Assembly (NCBI RefSeq): GCF_000337795.1
Contig: NZ_AOLP01000009.1
Location: 186,001 to 250,000, forward strand
Length of the DNA stretch: 64,000 bases
Direction: 5' to 3'
Source of the DNA: Haloferax denitrificans ATCC 35960
GTDB lineage: Archaea > Halobacteriota > Halobacteria > Halobacteriales > Haloferacaceae
Position 1 is the stretch's first letter; each line of letters begins with the position of its first letter. The position numbers and the translations under genes were made by a program. The notes under the pieces are model-generated. The model was not told where the DNA came from and made no database searches. It saw nothing but the letters and a program-made list of their open reading frames with translations. Shown in pieces: positions 42,655-51,277 of this stretch.

Positions 42655-44658
42655 CTATCCGCGCCGGTTCTCGGCGCGGTGTTCGGAGATAATCTGGTCC
42701 ACCATCTCTTTTTGCTGTTCTTTCTGCCGTTCTTCCGCCCGGTCTTCCCAGTCGGCAATTGCAGATTCGACCTCGGACTCCTTCGCCACGGCGAGTTCGT
42801 CTATCTCCTGAATCGTCACGCCGTCGGCGGGTGCGACCGGAACGTCGGCCTCGAACAGCACCTCGTCTGCGACCTCCGAGAGGTTGCCCGACCGGAGGAC
42901 GACCTTGGGGTCGAACTCGGCGAGGCGCTCGGCGGTCGTCCGCCCGGCCCCGCTGGCGTCGCGGAGGTAGACCACGTCGCCGGCGGCGATGCCGTACTCC
43001 TCGACGGTGTGGTCGAGCGCGCCGTTCGTGAACTGCTCGACGATTTTGACCGGCACCAAACTGCCGTCGGTGTTCACGTCCGCGAAGTTCGAGTGGTCGA
43101 GCTTCCACAGCGACTTCAACTGGTCGAGCTTGTCGGCGAGCTCCACCTTGTCGGATTCGAGCGATTCGACTTTCCGCTCTAACCGGCCGTTCTCGCGTTC
43201 GAGCCGGGTGACCTCGCGGCGCTCGCGGGCCTCGCGGCGCTCCTCGCGGCGGGCGTCTGAGAGCTCTTGTTTGTACTCCTCGATGGTCTCGTCTTTCTCC
43301 TCGATGGTCGAGTTCAGGTCCTCGACGTGCGATTCGAGGCGCTCGACCCGCGACCGCAACTCCCGAACCTCGCGTTCTTCGGGCGTGAGTTCGGGTTCCT
43401 CGTGGGCCTCCTCGTCGGCGTCGTCGCCGCCGGATTCGCCCCCGTCGTCATCCATCTCGCGGAGAACGGCCTCGACCGACTCCTCGCTGGCGAGGACGCG
43501 GGCGATGACCTCCTCTCTGTCCACGTCGGCGGGGACCTTCCGGGAGATGCGCTCGAACTGGTCTTCGTGGTCGTCGAACGCGAACAGCGCCGCGGCGAGG
43601 GCGTCGCGCTCGTGGTCGTTGTCGTAGTCGACCTCGCGGGTCCGGTGGAGCTTCTCGTCGACGGGGATGTCGCTCGGCGGGGCCCAGCCGGCGGCGTCGA
43701 AGCTCCGGCGGAACTTCTCGACCGTCTCGGGCATCGGCTGGACGTCGGCGGCGACGAGACTCGGTCGCCCGCGCTCGATGAGCCACTCGATGACCGCGGC
43801 GGTGTCGGCGGTCCGCGTCGAGTGCACGTCGAGGACGCGGCCGTCGAAGCCGACGACGGCGACGGCGGTGGTCGTGCCGGGGTCGATGCCGACGATGACG
43901 CGGTCGCGGCGCTTCACGAGGGGTTCGAACTCGATGCCGTCGCGGCGCTCGCGCTCGATTTCGACCCGGGTGTCGCCCGAGCGGTGGGTGGACACGGGGA
44001 TGTCCTCCGGCCGCGCCTCGACGGTGAAAAGCGCCTGCGAGTAGCCGCCGTACTTCTCGGTCACGTCCCGCTCGTAGTCGAGGTTGGCCTCCTTCAGCGC
44101 GGACTCGACCTCGCGGGACTGCTGTTTGACCGACCCGTGGATGCGGCGCGTGTAGCGGTCCTGACTCCACCCGCCCTTGCCGGTCGAGCGGCCGCGAGAG
44201 ACCTTCACGGTCGTCGTGTTCTCGAAGGCGGCGACCTCGTAACCGACGTTCGCGAGGGCGAGCCGGGCCGCGGCCTCGGCCTCCTTCATCGGCTCTTTGC
44301 CGTAGGGGACGCCGTGGCGAGAGGCGACCCGCGACAGCGGTTCCGGTCGCTCCGCGCCGGTCACTTGCACCAACTGCGTCCCGTGGGGGAGCCACCGCAG
44401 GAAGCGGACCAAGTCGTCCTTGTCGGTCGCCAACTCGTACATGTTGTCCGTGGCGACGACGCGCGGTTCGTCGCGCTCGATGAGCCGGCGTAACTTGCGG
44501 AAGGAGACCACGTCTCGTTCGATTCGGACCTCGTCTGACTCGGTGTCTCGGGTGTCCAACACGACCAGCGCGTACGACGGCGAGTCGCCGCGGATATCGC
44601 CGCTCTGGATGTCGACGCCGAAGACGACCGAGTCGAGCGCACTCGTCCGGTCGTTCAC
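42655..44658 (-). CDS. DUF460-family protein with RNase H/RuvC-like domain and coiled coil
   Basis: A 667-residue conserved archaeal protein (COG2433). Residues about 245-390 contain an RNase H/RuvC-like core: VIVGIDPGTTTAVAVVGFDG (first acid), LVAADVQPMP, and DYDNDHERDALAAALFAF, which matches the final HxxDA acidic motif of RuvC-type nucleases. A long charged coiled coil follows (about 430-555), then a small C-terminal domain. The N-terminal domain (VVFGVDIQSGDIRG) is a second related fold. It is probably a nuclease or RNA-binding protein; no substrate is known. The GTG at 44658 is used as start. Confidence 0.85.
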   Translation of the reverse strand: MNDRTSALDSVVFGVDIQSGDIRGDSPSYALVVLDTRDTESDEVRIERDVVSFRKLRRLIERDEPRVVATDNMYELATDKDDLVRFLRWLPHGTQLVQVTGAERPEPLSRVASRHGVPYGKEPMKEAEAAARLALANVGYEVAAFENTTTVKVSRGRSTGKGGWSQDRYTRRIHGSVKQQSREVESALKEANLDYERDVTEKYGGYSQALFTVEARPEDIPVSTHRSGDTRVEIERERRDGIEFEPLVKRRDRVIVGIDPGTTTAVAVVGFDGRVLDVHSTRTADTAAVIEWLIERGRPSLVAADVQPMPETVEKFRRSFDAAGWAPPSDIPVDEKLHRTREVDYDNDHERDALAAALFAFDDHEDQFERISRKVPADVDREEVIARVLASEESVEAVLREMDDDGGESGGDDADEEAHEEPELTPEEREVRELRSRVERLESHVEDLNSTIEEKDETIEEYKQELSDARREERREARERREVTRLERENGRLERKVESLESDKVELADKLDQLKSLWKLDHSNFADVNTDGSLVPVKIVEQFTNGALDHTVEEYGIAAGDVVYLRDASGAGRTTAERLAEFDPKVVLRSGNLSEVADEVLFEADVPVAPADGVTIQEIDELAVAKESEVESAIADWEDRAEERQKEQQKEMVDQIISEHRAENRRG

Positions 44659-44828
44659 GACGGCGACTAGGGCCGCGCCGGATATATACTCCACGCCGGT
44701 CGCGGGTGTCGACTCGGTCGGGTGTCGCGTTTGCGCGACTCGGCCGCCGAGTGGGCGTCGCCGTCGACGGTCGCCGCGACCCCGTTTGACACGAAACAAA
44801 CAAGTCTCGGCTATTTGAAATCAGAGTG

Positions 44829-45851
44829 ATGAGTTCTGACATCCCCGACCCGCCGTCGGTGACCTCCGGGTCGCTGACGCGCATCGCCCTCATCGGTGTC
44901 GTCGCCCTCCTCCTTATCGCCGCCCCCATCGCCGGGCTTCTCGCGTGGGAACCCGTCGAAGAGGGGAACGTCAAGGTCGTCAAGAAGTGGGGCGCGACCA
45001 CCGGCACCGTCTTCGATCCCGGCGCGCACTTCGTCAACCCCGTCTCGCAGTCGACCTCGTCGCTGTCGGTGCGACCGCAGTCGTACACGATGTCGTCGTC
45101 GACGAGCGAAGGCGACAGGCGCGGCGACGACGCCATCACGGTCCTGACCGAAGACGGCCTCCGGACGGACATCGACGTGACCGTCCGCTACCGCATCGAC
45201 GCCGGGCAGGCCGTCGAGTTCTACCGCAACTACCGGACGCTCGAAACCGCCGAAGAGCGCCTGATTCGGCCGTCGATTCGGTCGGTGCTCCGGACCGAGG
45301 CCGGTCGGCTCCCCGTCACGGTCATCTACACCGGCGAGGGCCAGACCCAGTTGAAGGCCGCCGCCGAGCGGGAACTCGCCGAGGAGTTCGCCGACGACGG
45401 CCTCATCCTCGAAGCGGTGCAGGTCCGCAACGTCGAACTCCCCGCCGAGTACGCGCAGGCGGTCGAACAGAAGGAGATCACCGAACAGCGCCGCCAGCAG
45501 AAGCAGGACGAACTCGCCGTCGAGGAGCTGGAGGCCGAGCGCAAGCGCATCGAGGCACAGGGGCAGGCCGACGCCAACCGCATCCTCGCGGAGTCGCTGT
45601 CCGACGAGGTGCTGGCCCAGAAGTACATCGAGAAGCTCGACGAGACGGACACCGTCTACATCCCGGTCGGCGACGGCGGCTACCCGCAGTTCGTCCGGTC
45701 GCTGGATAACGACGGCTCGTCGTCGTCTTCGTCCTCGTCGTCCGCCGGTTCGTCGTCGGACACTCGCTCGGCGTCGTCCAGTTCGTCGGGGTCGTCCAGT
45801 TCGTCGGGGTCGTCGTCCTCGTCCGGCTCCGAAAACGAGACGAGCACCTGA
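44829..45851 (+). CDS. SPFH/Band 7 (prohibitin-like) membrane protein
   Basis: A 340-residue protein with one N-terminal helix (about residues 20-38) and an SPFH domain (EGNVKVVKKWGATTGTVFDPG) that ends in a coiled coil (EQKEITEQRRQQKQDELAVE). Such proteins scaffold membrane microdomains and regulate proteases. The last 55 residues are almost all serine with a few Gly, Asp and Glu, encoded by TCG/TCC repeats that include near-identical 15-bp units around 45777-45825. The ATG at 44829 is used; a GTG lies one codon earlier. Confidence 0.88.
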   Translation: MSSDIPDPPSVTSGSLTRIALIGVVALLLIAAPIAGLLAWEPVEEGNVKVVKKWGATTGTVFDPGAHFVNPVSQSTSSLSVRPQSYTMSSSTSEGDRRGDDAITVLTEDGLRTDIDVTVRYRIDAGQAVEFYRNYRTLETAEERLIRPSIRSVLRTEAGRLPVTVIYTGEGQTQLKAAAERELAEEFADDGLILEAVQVRNVELPAEYAQAVEQKEITEQRRQQKQDELAVEELEAERKRIEAQGQADANRILAESLSDEVLAQKYIEKLDETDTVYIPVGDGGYPQFVRSLDNDGSSSSSSSSSAGSSSDTRSASSSSSGSSSSSGSSSSSGSENETST

Positions 45852-45859
45852 CGCCGTCG

Positions 45860-46204
45860 ATGCGTCTCCTCCGTGAACTGGCCGTCGCGGTCACGTTGCT
45901 CGTCATCGTCGGCGTCCTCGCGCGCTCCGGCGTCGGCCGGTTCGTCCTGCCGGTCGTCGGCCTCGCGGTCGCCGCGGCGCTCGCGGCGCTCCTCTCAAAA
46001 CGGCCGGCGTATCCGCGGACGGCGGTCGGCCCGCGAACGAGAATCATCGAATCGGCCGTCGAGTCCGCGGATACCGTCTGCGTCGAGTGCGGGTCGCCCG
46101 CGACGACGCGCCGGCGCTACGTCCGCGAGTGGGTCGTCCTCGGAGTCCCCGTCGTTCTCCTCGACGACGGCGAGAACCCGGTCTGCGATGACCACCGGGA
46201 CTGA
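45860..46204 (+). CDS. Membrane protein with a C-terminal zinc-type motif (114 aa)
   Basis: A 114-residue protein with two N-terminal helices (residues about 7-23 and 27-45) and a soluble end holding CVECGSPATTRRRY and CDDHRD, a plausible C2-CH zinc site. It starts 8 bp after the SPFH stop, so it is probably in the same operon and may act with the SPFH protein. The function is unknown. Confidence 0.7.
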   Translation: MRLLRELAVAVTLLVIVGVLARSGVGRFVLPVVGLAVAAALAALLSKRPAYPRTAVGPRTRIIESAVESADTVCVECGSPATTRRRYVREWVVLGVPVVLLDDGENPVCDDHRD

Positions 46205-46233
46205 CTCTCTTTTTCGCGCGTTTCGCCGCCCGG

Positions 46234-47187
46234 TTACTCCCCGGTCTCGGCCCCGCCGCCGTCGCTGTCGGCGTACGGCACCTCCAGTTTCTGACCGTCT
46301 TCGGCGACGAACGCCTCGCCGTCGTACACCTCGCGGGCCTGTTCGAGAAGCGGGCTCGGGTCGGCGGCGTACCGGGCGGAGATATGCGTCAGCGCGAAGC
46401 GTCGAACGTCGGCGTCGCGGGCGATTCGGGCGGCCTCTCGCGCGGTCGAGTGCGCGGTCTGCTTCGCTCGCTCCGCCTCCTCGTCGGTGAACGTCGCGTC
46501 GTGGACGAGCAGGTCGGCGTCGCGGGCGACCTCGACGGTCGAATCGAGCGGGCGGGTGTCGCCGGTGTAGACGACGGTTCGGCCGGGTCGGGGGTCGCCG
46601 ACGACCTGCTCGGAGCGCACGACGGTTCCGTCTTCGAGCTCCACGTCCTCGCCGGCGTGGAGGCGGCCGAACGCCGGGCCGACGGGGACGCCGAGTTCCT
46701 CGGCCTTCTCGCGGTCGAACCGGCCGGGGCGGTCGTCCTCGACGAGGGCGTAGCCGACCGACGCGGTCCGGTGTTCGGTGTCGAACGCGCGGACCTCGTA
46801 GTCGTCGGCGCGGTAGGCGACGTTGCCGGGGCGGACCTCGTGGATGGAGACGTGAAAGCCGGGCTGGTAGCCGCCGGCGTGGACGAGCGTTTCGAGGTGG
46901 CCCTTGCTCCCCGGCGGGCCGTGGATGGCCAGCGAGGCCTCGCGGTCGTTGAAGTCGAGCGTCTGAATCAGGCCGGGGATGCCGAGGATGTGGTCGCCGT
47001 GGAGGTGGGTGACGAACAGGTGGCTGACGCCGAACCCGGTCCCGTAGCGCATCATCTGGCGTTGGGTGCCCTCCCCGCAATCGAACAACAGGCGCTCGCC
47101 GTCGCGGTTCACGAGGAACGCGCTCGGCGCACGCGCCGTGGTGGGGACGGCCCCGCCGGTCCCGAGGAAGGTCGCGCGCATGGACAT
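46234..47187 (-). CDS. rnz: Ribonuclease Z (tRNA 3' endonuclease)
   Basis: A 317-residue metallo-beta-lactamase nuclease that removes 3' trailers from tRNA precursors. FLGTGGAVPTTARAPSAFL is the N-terminal signature and VTHLHGDHILGIPGL the metal motif; VVYTGDTRPLD, VHDATF and LTHISARY follow in order. The N-terminus MSMRATFLG (47187) is used; MRATFLG at 47181 is possible. It is divergent from rfcC. Confidence 0.95.
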   Translation of the reverse strand: MSMRATFLGTGGAVPTTARAPSAFLVNRDGERLLFDCGEGTQRQMMRYGTGFGVSHLFVTHLHGDHILGIPGLIQTLDFNDREASLAIHGPPGSKGHLETLVHAGGYQPGFHVSIHEVRPGNVAYRADDYEVRAFDTEHRTASVGYALVEDDRPGRFDREKAEELGVPVGPAFGRLHAGEDVELEDGTVVRSEQVVGDPRPGRTVVYTGDTRPLDSTVEVARDADLLVHDATFTDEEAERAKQTAHSTAREAARIARDADVRRFALTHISARYAADPSPLLEQAREVYDGEAFVAEDGQKLEVPYADSDGGGAETGE

Positions 47188-47293
47188 GCACCACAATGAT
47201 AGCGGCGGGACTAAACGTGCGTCGAATCCGTCGCGGCCTCGGGGCTCGCCGTCCCGAGACGGTGCGGCCGCCCGACGCCCCGGACCGACCGAT

Positions 47294-47301
47294 TCTTACC
47301 C
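47294..47301 (+). promoter_or_regulatory. TATA-like box of rfcC
   Basis: TTCTTACC is centred about 27 bp before the ATG at 47324, the leaderless distance. The match to consensus is moderate. Confidence 0.35.
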
Positions 47302-47323
47302 GACCGTCTGCTACCGGAGTCCA

Positions 47324-48349
47324 ATGGACGCGCCGCTGTGGACCGAGACGCACGCGCCGGGGCTCGACGACCTCCCACAGCCGGAGGTCCGCGACCGCCT
47401 CCGACGCGCCGTGGACGAACCGATGAACCTCGTCGTGCAGGGCCCGCCGGGCGTCGGCAAGACCGCCGCCGTCCGCGCGCTGGCTCACGAGGCGCATTCG
47501 GACCCCGAAAACGACCTCATCGAACTCAACGTCGCGGACTTCTTCAACCGGACGAAAAAGCAGATTCGCGCCGACCCGCGGTTCGAGCAGTTCCTCGACG
47601 GCCGCAGTCGCATGGCGAAACGCGACATGATTAACCGCGTGCTGAAGGAGTCCGCCAGCTACGCCCCGATGTCGGGCGAGTACAAGACCATCGTCCTCGA
47701 CAACGCCGAGTCCATCCGCGAGGACTTCCAGCAGGCGCTCCGCCGCGTGATGGAACAGCACCACCGGACCACGCAGTTCGTCATCACCACGCGCCAGCCC
47801 TCGAAGCTCATCCCGCCGATTCGCTCGCGGTGCTTCCCCGTCCCCATGCCCGCGCCGGACGACGAGGCGCTCGAAGCCCTCCTCGCCGACATCCTCGACG
47901 CCGAGGGCGTCGACTACGACGCCGGCGGCCTCCAGTTCCTCACCGACGCCTCGAACGGAAACGTCCGCAAGGCAATCCTCTCGGCCCAGCGGACGGCCAC
48001 CGAGGCGGACGAGGTCACCATGTCCACGGTCCACGCCGCCCTCGGCGACGTGGGCTTCGACGACGAGTTGAAGACGCTCCTCATCAACGCCCGCGAGGGC
48101 GACATCAAGGACGCCCGCAAGACCCTCACGACGCTCCTCGACGACGAGGGCTACGAGGGGCAGGAACTCCTCCGCGACATCCTCCGGGTCGCCGACTCGA
48201 CCCCCGAGCGCTTCGCCGGCGGCGAACTCGCCCGCCTGCACGAACTCGCCGGACAGGTCGACCTCGACATCTCGACGGGCATCGACGACCGACTGCACCT
48301 CACTCACCTCCTCACGAGCTGGGGCGCGGACGTCCGCGGCGAGGCATAA
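47324..48349 (+). CDS. rfcC: Replication factor C small subunit homologue (RfcC)
   Basis: A 341-residue clamp-loader AAA+ subunit. Walker A is VQGPPGVGKTAAVRA (about residue 38-52), the Walker B region is IVLDNAES, and the arginine finger IPPIRSRCFPV is kept. Canonical small subunits have LDEAD at Walker B, so the catalytic glutamate is replaced by asparagine here. A three-subunit RFC with such a divergent member is known in Haloferax. Its stop overlaps the start of asd (TAATG). It loads the PCNA clamp. Confidence 0.9.
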   Translation: MDAPLWTETHAPGLDDLPQPEVRDRLRRAVDEPMNLVVQGPPGVGKTAAVRALAHEAHSDPENDLIELNVADFFNRTKKQIRADPRFEQFLDGRSRMAKRDMINRVLKESASYAPMSGEYKTIVLDNAESIREDFQQALRRVMEQHHRTTQFVITTRQPSKLIPPIRSRCFPVPMPAPDDEALEALLADILDAEGVDYDAGGLQFLTDASNGNVRKAILSAQRTATEADEVTMSTVHAALGDVGFDDELKTLLINAREGDIKDARKTLTTLLDDEGYEGQELLRDILRVADSTPERFAGGELARLHELAGQVDLDISTGIDDRLHLTHLLTSWGADVRGEA

Positions 48350-48951
48350 TGCAGTTCGCACCCGGCTACCGACGGTTCGCGCTTCCCGCCTTCGTCGGCG
48401 CGGCGGTCGCGGCGGTCGTCTTCCCACCGCTCGGAGCCGCGCTCCTCGCGGTCGGCGCGTTCGTCCTCTGGTTCTTCCGCGACCCCGAGCGCTCGCCCCC
48501 CGACGAACCGGGCGTCGTCGCCCCCGCCGACGGGCGCGTCTCCGTGATTCGCGTCGAGGACGGCCGCGTCCGCGTGGGCGTGTTCATGAACGTCACCGAC
48601 GTGCACGTCAACCGAGCGCCGGTCTCGGGTGCGGTCAGCGACGTGACTCACCGCCCCGGCGCGCACAAGCCGGCGTTCTCGAAGGACTCCGACCGCAACG
48701 AGCGCGTCGATATCGAACTCGACACCGACGAGGGCGACCACGAAGTGTCGCTCATCGCCGGCGCGTTCGCCCGTCGGATTCACTCGTACGTCGCGCCCGG
48801 TGACGAACTCGTCCGCGGGCAGAAACTCGGCCACATCGACTTCGGCTCGCGGGCCGACGTGCTGTTACCGCCGCAGTACAGGTCCGACGACGTGCTCGTC
48901 GAGAAAGGCGAATCGGTGCGGGCGGGCGAGACGGTACTGGCGCGGCGATAG
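48349..48951 (+). CDS. asd: Archaetidylserine/phosphatidylserine decarboxylase
   Basis: A 200-residue membrane-bound decarboxylase that makes archaetidylethanolamine from archaetidylserine. There are two N-terminal hydrophobic segments (residues 10-40), then VVAPADGRVSVIRVE, NVTDVHVNRAPVSG and the pyruvoyl-forming site GHIDFGSRADVLLPP, where self-cleavage at Gly-Ser yields the prosthetic group. It is the short proenzyme form. It overlaps the rfcC stop by one base (TAATG), so translation is coupled. Confidence 0.9.
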   Translation: MQFAPGYRRFALPAFVGAAVAAVVFPPLGAALLAVGAFVLWFFRDPERSPPDEPGVVAPADGRVSVIRVEDGRVRVGVFMNVTDVHVNRAPVSGAVSDVTHRPGAHKPAFSKDSDRNERVDIELDTDEGDHEVSLIAGAFARRIHSYVAPGDELVRGQKLGHIDFGSRADVLLPPQYRSDDVLVEKGESVRAGETVLARR

Positions 48952-49018
48952 GCCGGATAAGCGGCCCGGGCTGTCCCGCCGACACAAGACATTTGTTCTG
49001 ACTGCAAAACTACATTTC

Positions 49019-49477
49019 ATGCACCGTAGACGGGTCCTCGCGTCTCTCGGTTCTCTCGCCCTCCTCCCCGGCTGTCTCGGTGGCCCCGCCGAATCCTCGA
49101 CCGAGACGACGGCCGCGACCGAAACGACGACCACGACCGCTACCGACTCGGAGACCACCGAATCCGGGCGGCCCGCGACCACGACGGACGAGTGCGGCTG
49201 GCCGCAGTTCTGCGAAGGCTCAGAGATGCTTGAGGTCACGGTCAACGGCGGCTTCGACGGCGAGGTCGTCTTGAACCCCGCGTGCCGCGAGGACGATATC
49301 GAACTCTCGCCCGGCGAGACGGAAACGCTCATCCGGCAGGTCGACGCCGAGACCTGCGACGTGAAACTCCTCGTCGACGGCGAGGTGGCGTACGACGAGC
49401 GGATTCAAGACTACGAGTTCGTGACGTTGCGCGTCGGTCCGAACGGCGAGATTACGCGTCGGAAGGAAGAACTGTAG
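49019..49477 (+). CDS. Predicted Tat-exported lipoprotein (152 aa)
   Basis: The N-terminus MHRRRVLASLGSLALLPGCLG has an RRR motif, a hydrophobic stretch and a lipobox (LLPGC), the usual haloarchaeal Tat lipoprotein signal. A Thr/Ser-rich linker (residues about 24-55) follows, and then a small beta-rich domain with four cysteines (ECGWPQFC, PACRED, ETCDVK) that may form disulfides. The function is unknown; it is anchored outside the membrane. Confidence 0.75.
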   Translation: MHRRRVLASLGSLALLPGCLGGPAESSTETTAATETTTTTATDSETTESGRPATTTDECGWPQFCEGSEMLEVTVNGGFDGEVVLNPACREDDIELSPGETETLIRQVDAETCDVKLLVDGEVAYDERIQDYEFVTLRVGPNGEITRRKEEL

Positions 49478-49495
49478 CGGCCTCGTTCACCCCGA

Positions 49496-49705
49496 CTACC
49501 GGAGTTTCTCGACGGCGAGCATCGCCACCGAGACGACGAGCGAGAGGACTGCCACCACGAGACCGAACAGGTAGTACGGGTTCGAACCGTCCGGGTACGA
49601 CAGGAGCGAAAACAGCAGGAACGACGACCCCATCGCGACGATGACCATCGCTCGCGGGTCGGGGTCGTACGCCTCGGCGACAGCGTTTCGAACCCTACGG
49701 TACAT
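49496..49705 (-). CDS. Small membrane protein (69 aa)
   Basis: A 69-residue protein with a basic N-terminus (MYRRVRNAVAEAYDPDPRAM) and two helices (residues about 18-35 and 44-65). No family recognised. It converges with the lipoprotein gene 18 bp away. Confidence 0.6.
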   Translation of the reverse strand: MYRRVRNAVAEAYDPDPRAMVIVAMGSSFLLFSLLSYPDGSNPYYLFGLVVAVLSLVVSVAMLAVEKLR

Positions 49706-49794
49706 GCGCTCGCTTCGACGCGCTGGAGGATAGCCCTGTCGGGCGACTGAATGGAAACCGTTGACTGCGACGCCTCGTCGGCCGGCGATTCCGA

Positions 49795-50760
49795 TTACCG
49801 ATGGAGCAGATGCACGTACCGCACCAGCGACCGATGCACCCGTCGCTCGAACACCCGTTCGACCTCCCAGCCGGCGTCTTCGGCCTCTTCGGTCCACGAC
49901 CGGTCGGCGACCATCACGCACTCGGGGGCGACCCGTCGAACCTCCGCGAGCGCCCCACCGACCAAATCCGCTAACGAGTGCCGGGCGATTTTCGACTGCC
50001 GGCCGTAGGGGGCGTCGAACACCGCGCCGTCCATCGAGTCGTCGCTGAAGGGGAGCGCGGTGGCGTCGCCGCGGACCACGTCGCCGGAGCCGACGTAGTG
50101 ACGCAGGTTCTCCCGCGCGCCGCCGACCATCTTCGCTTGGGCGTCGACGCCGACCACGTCGGCACCGACGAGACCGGCTTCGAGGAGGACGCCGCCGGTG
50201 CCGCACATCGGGTCCAAAATCCGGGCTCCGGGCTCCGCGCCGGCCATGTTGACGAAGGCGCGGGCGTCCACGGGGGCCATGCTCCCCGGCTGGAAGAACG
50301 GTCTGTCGGTCGGCTTCCGGTCGGCGAAGTCGCGGACGGCCTCGACGGCGGTCCAACCGACGAGACAGGCGTCCTCGGAGAAGTAGACCCGAAGCTCGTG
50401 GTCGGGGTCGTCCAAATCGACGCCGAAGCCGCGCTCGACGAGCGCCGACCCGAGTTCGCGCTCGGCGTCGGTCGTGCTGATATCGGTCAGCCCTCGCACG
50501 TCGCGGGCGCGGACGGCGACGGTCCCCTCGCGGTCGACGTTCGCGGCCGCGACGACGGCGCGGGCGGCGTCGATGTCGGGGTCGCACCGCCCGACCAGTT
50601 CGACGACGCGACGGGTGTAGGCGAGTCGCCTCGCGCGCTCCGGTTCGACGCCGCGGGCGGTGGCGAGGCCGGGGGCGACGACCGTCACGCCCGTCGCGGC
50701 CGCCTCGGCCTCGCGGGCGGCGAAGGCGTCCTCCTCGCCGGCGAGTTCCAGTCCGTACAC
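49795..50760 (-). CDS. tRNA guanosine-10 N2-methyltransferase (TIGR01177/Trm-G10 family)
   Basis: A 321-residue SAM-dependent methyltransferase. An N-terminal THUMP-like region precedes FFQPGSMAPVDARAFVNMAG, and the Rossmann core has the SAM motif DPMCGTGGVLLEAG (about residue 178-192) and the catalytic motif VFDAPYGRQSK (NPPY-type, here DAPYG), typical of guanosine N2-methylation. The GTG at 50760 (VYGLELAGEEDAF) matches homologous N-termini; the frame is open upstream to 50862. Confidence 0.85.
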   Translation of the reverse strand: MYGLELAGEEDAFAAREAEAAATGVTVVAPGLATARGVEPERARRLAYTRRVVELVGRCDPDIDAARAVVAAANVDREGTVAVRARDVRGLTDISTTDAERELGSALVERGFGVDLDDPDHELRVYFSEDACLVGWTAVEAVRDFADRKPTDRPFFQPGSMAPVDARAFVNMAGAEPGARILDPMCGTGGVLLEAGLVGADVVGVDAQAKMVGGARENLRHYVGSGDVVRGDATALPFSDDSMDGAVFDAPYGRQSKIARHSLADLVGGALAEVRRVAPECVMVADRSWTEEAEDAGWEVERVFERRVHRSLVRYVHLLHR

Positions 50761-50907
50761 GCTCGGACCTGACGGGCCGCGGAAATGAGGGTATCGGTCG
50801 TCGTCGCGCCCGCGAGGGTGTCGGCCGGCCCGGACCGACTGCGACCCCGCCGAACCTGACACCTCGGCGACGGCGAGACTTATATCGGGCGCTCCGAATT
50901 CACCCGC

Positions 50908-51219
50908 ATGACCTCTCTCGACGCCATCCTCTGGGGCGCGGCGGCGCTCACCTACGGGCTCGGCGACTACGTCACGACCGTCCTCGGAGTCAGGACGGCC
51001 GGCGTGCAGGAGGGAAACCCCATCGTGCGACGCATCTCCGGCGGCGACCCCGGCCCCGGCTCGTTCGCGGCGTTGAAACTCGTCTCAATCGCGCTGTTCG
51101 TCGCCGCCTACTGGGCGCTCAGACCGGGGGTCGCTCGCCTCGCAGTTCCAATCTCCCTGACATTACTCGGCTCGGTCGTCACCGTCAGGAACGCCCGGAT
51201 TATTCGCCGTCGTACGTAA
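50908..51219 (+). CDS. DUF5658-like membrane protein (103 aa)
   Basis: A 103-residue membrane protein with about four helices, starting MTSLDAILWGAAALTYGLGD and containing GVQEGNPIVRRI, the DGxxTxxG-like and ExNP motifs of the DUF5658 family. The function is unknown. It ends 58 bp before tbp. Confidence 0.75.
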   Translation: MTSLDAILWGAAALTYGLGDYVTTVLGVRTAGVQEGNPIVRRISGGDPGPGSFAALKLVSIALFVAAYWALRPGVARLAVPISLTLLGSVVTVRNARIIRRRT

Positions 51220-51240
51220 GCTGTCAACTTCTTGCACCAA

Positions 51241-51271
51241 TCTTTTTAACCCTTAAATACGTGCCTTAAAT
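51241..51271 (+). promoter_or_regulatory. tbp promoter region with two CCTTAAAT repeats
   Basis: TCTTTTTAAC at 51241-51250 lies about 31 bp before the tbp ATG and is the most likely TATA box. CCTTAAAT occurs at 51251-51258 and again at 51264-51271. The repeated A/T elements next to the gene for TBP itself could allow TBP to bind more than once and regulate its own gene. Confidence 0.5.
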
Positions 51272-51277
51272 CGTTGT

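Noticed and set aside
45995-48427. 810-residue minus-strand open frame covering rnz and rfcC
   Set aside because: It conflicts with both well-supported genes and has no conserved motif.
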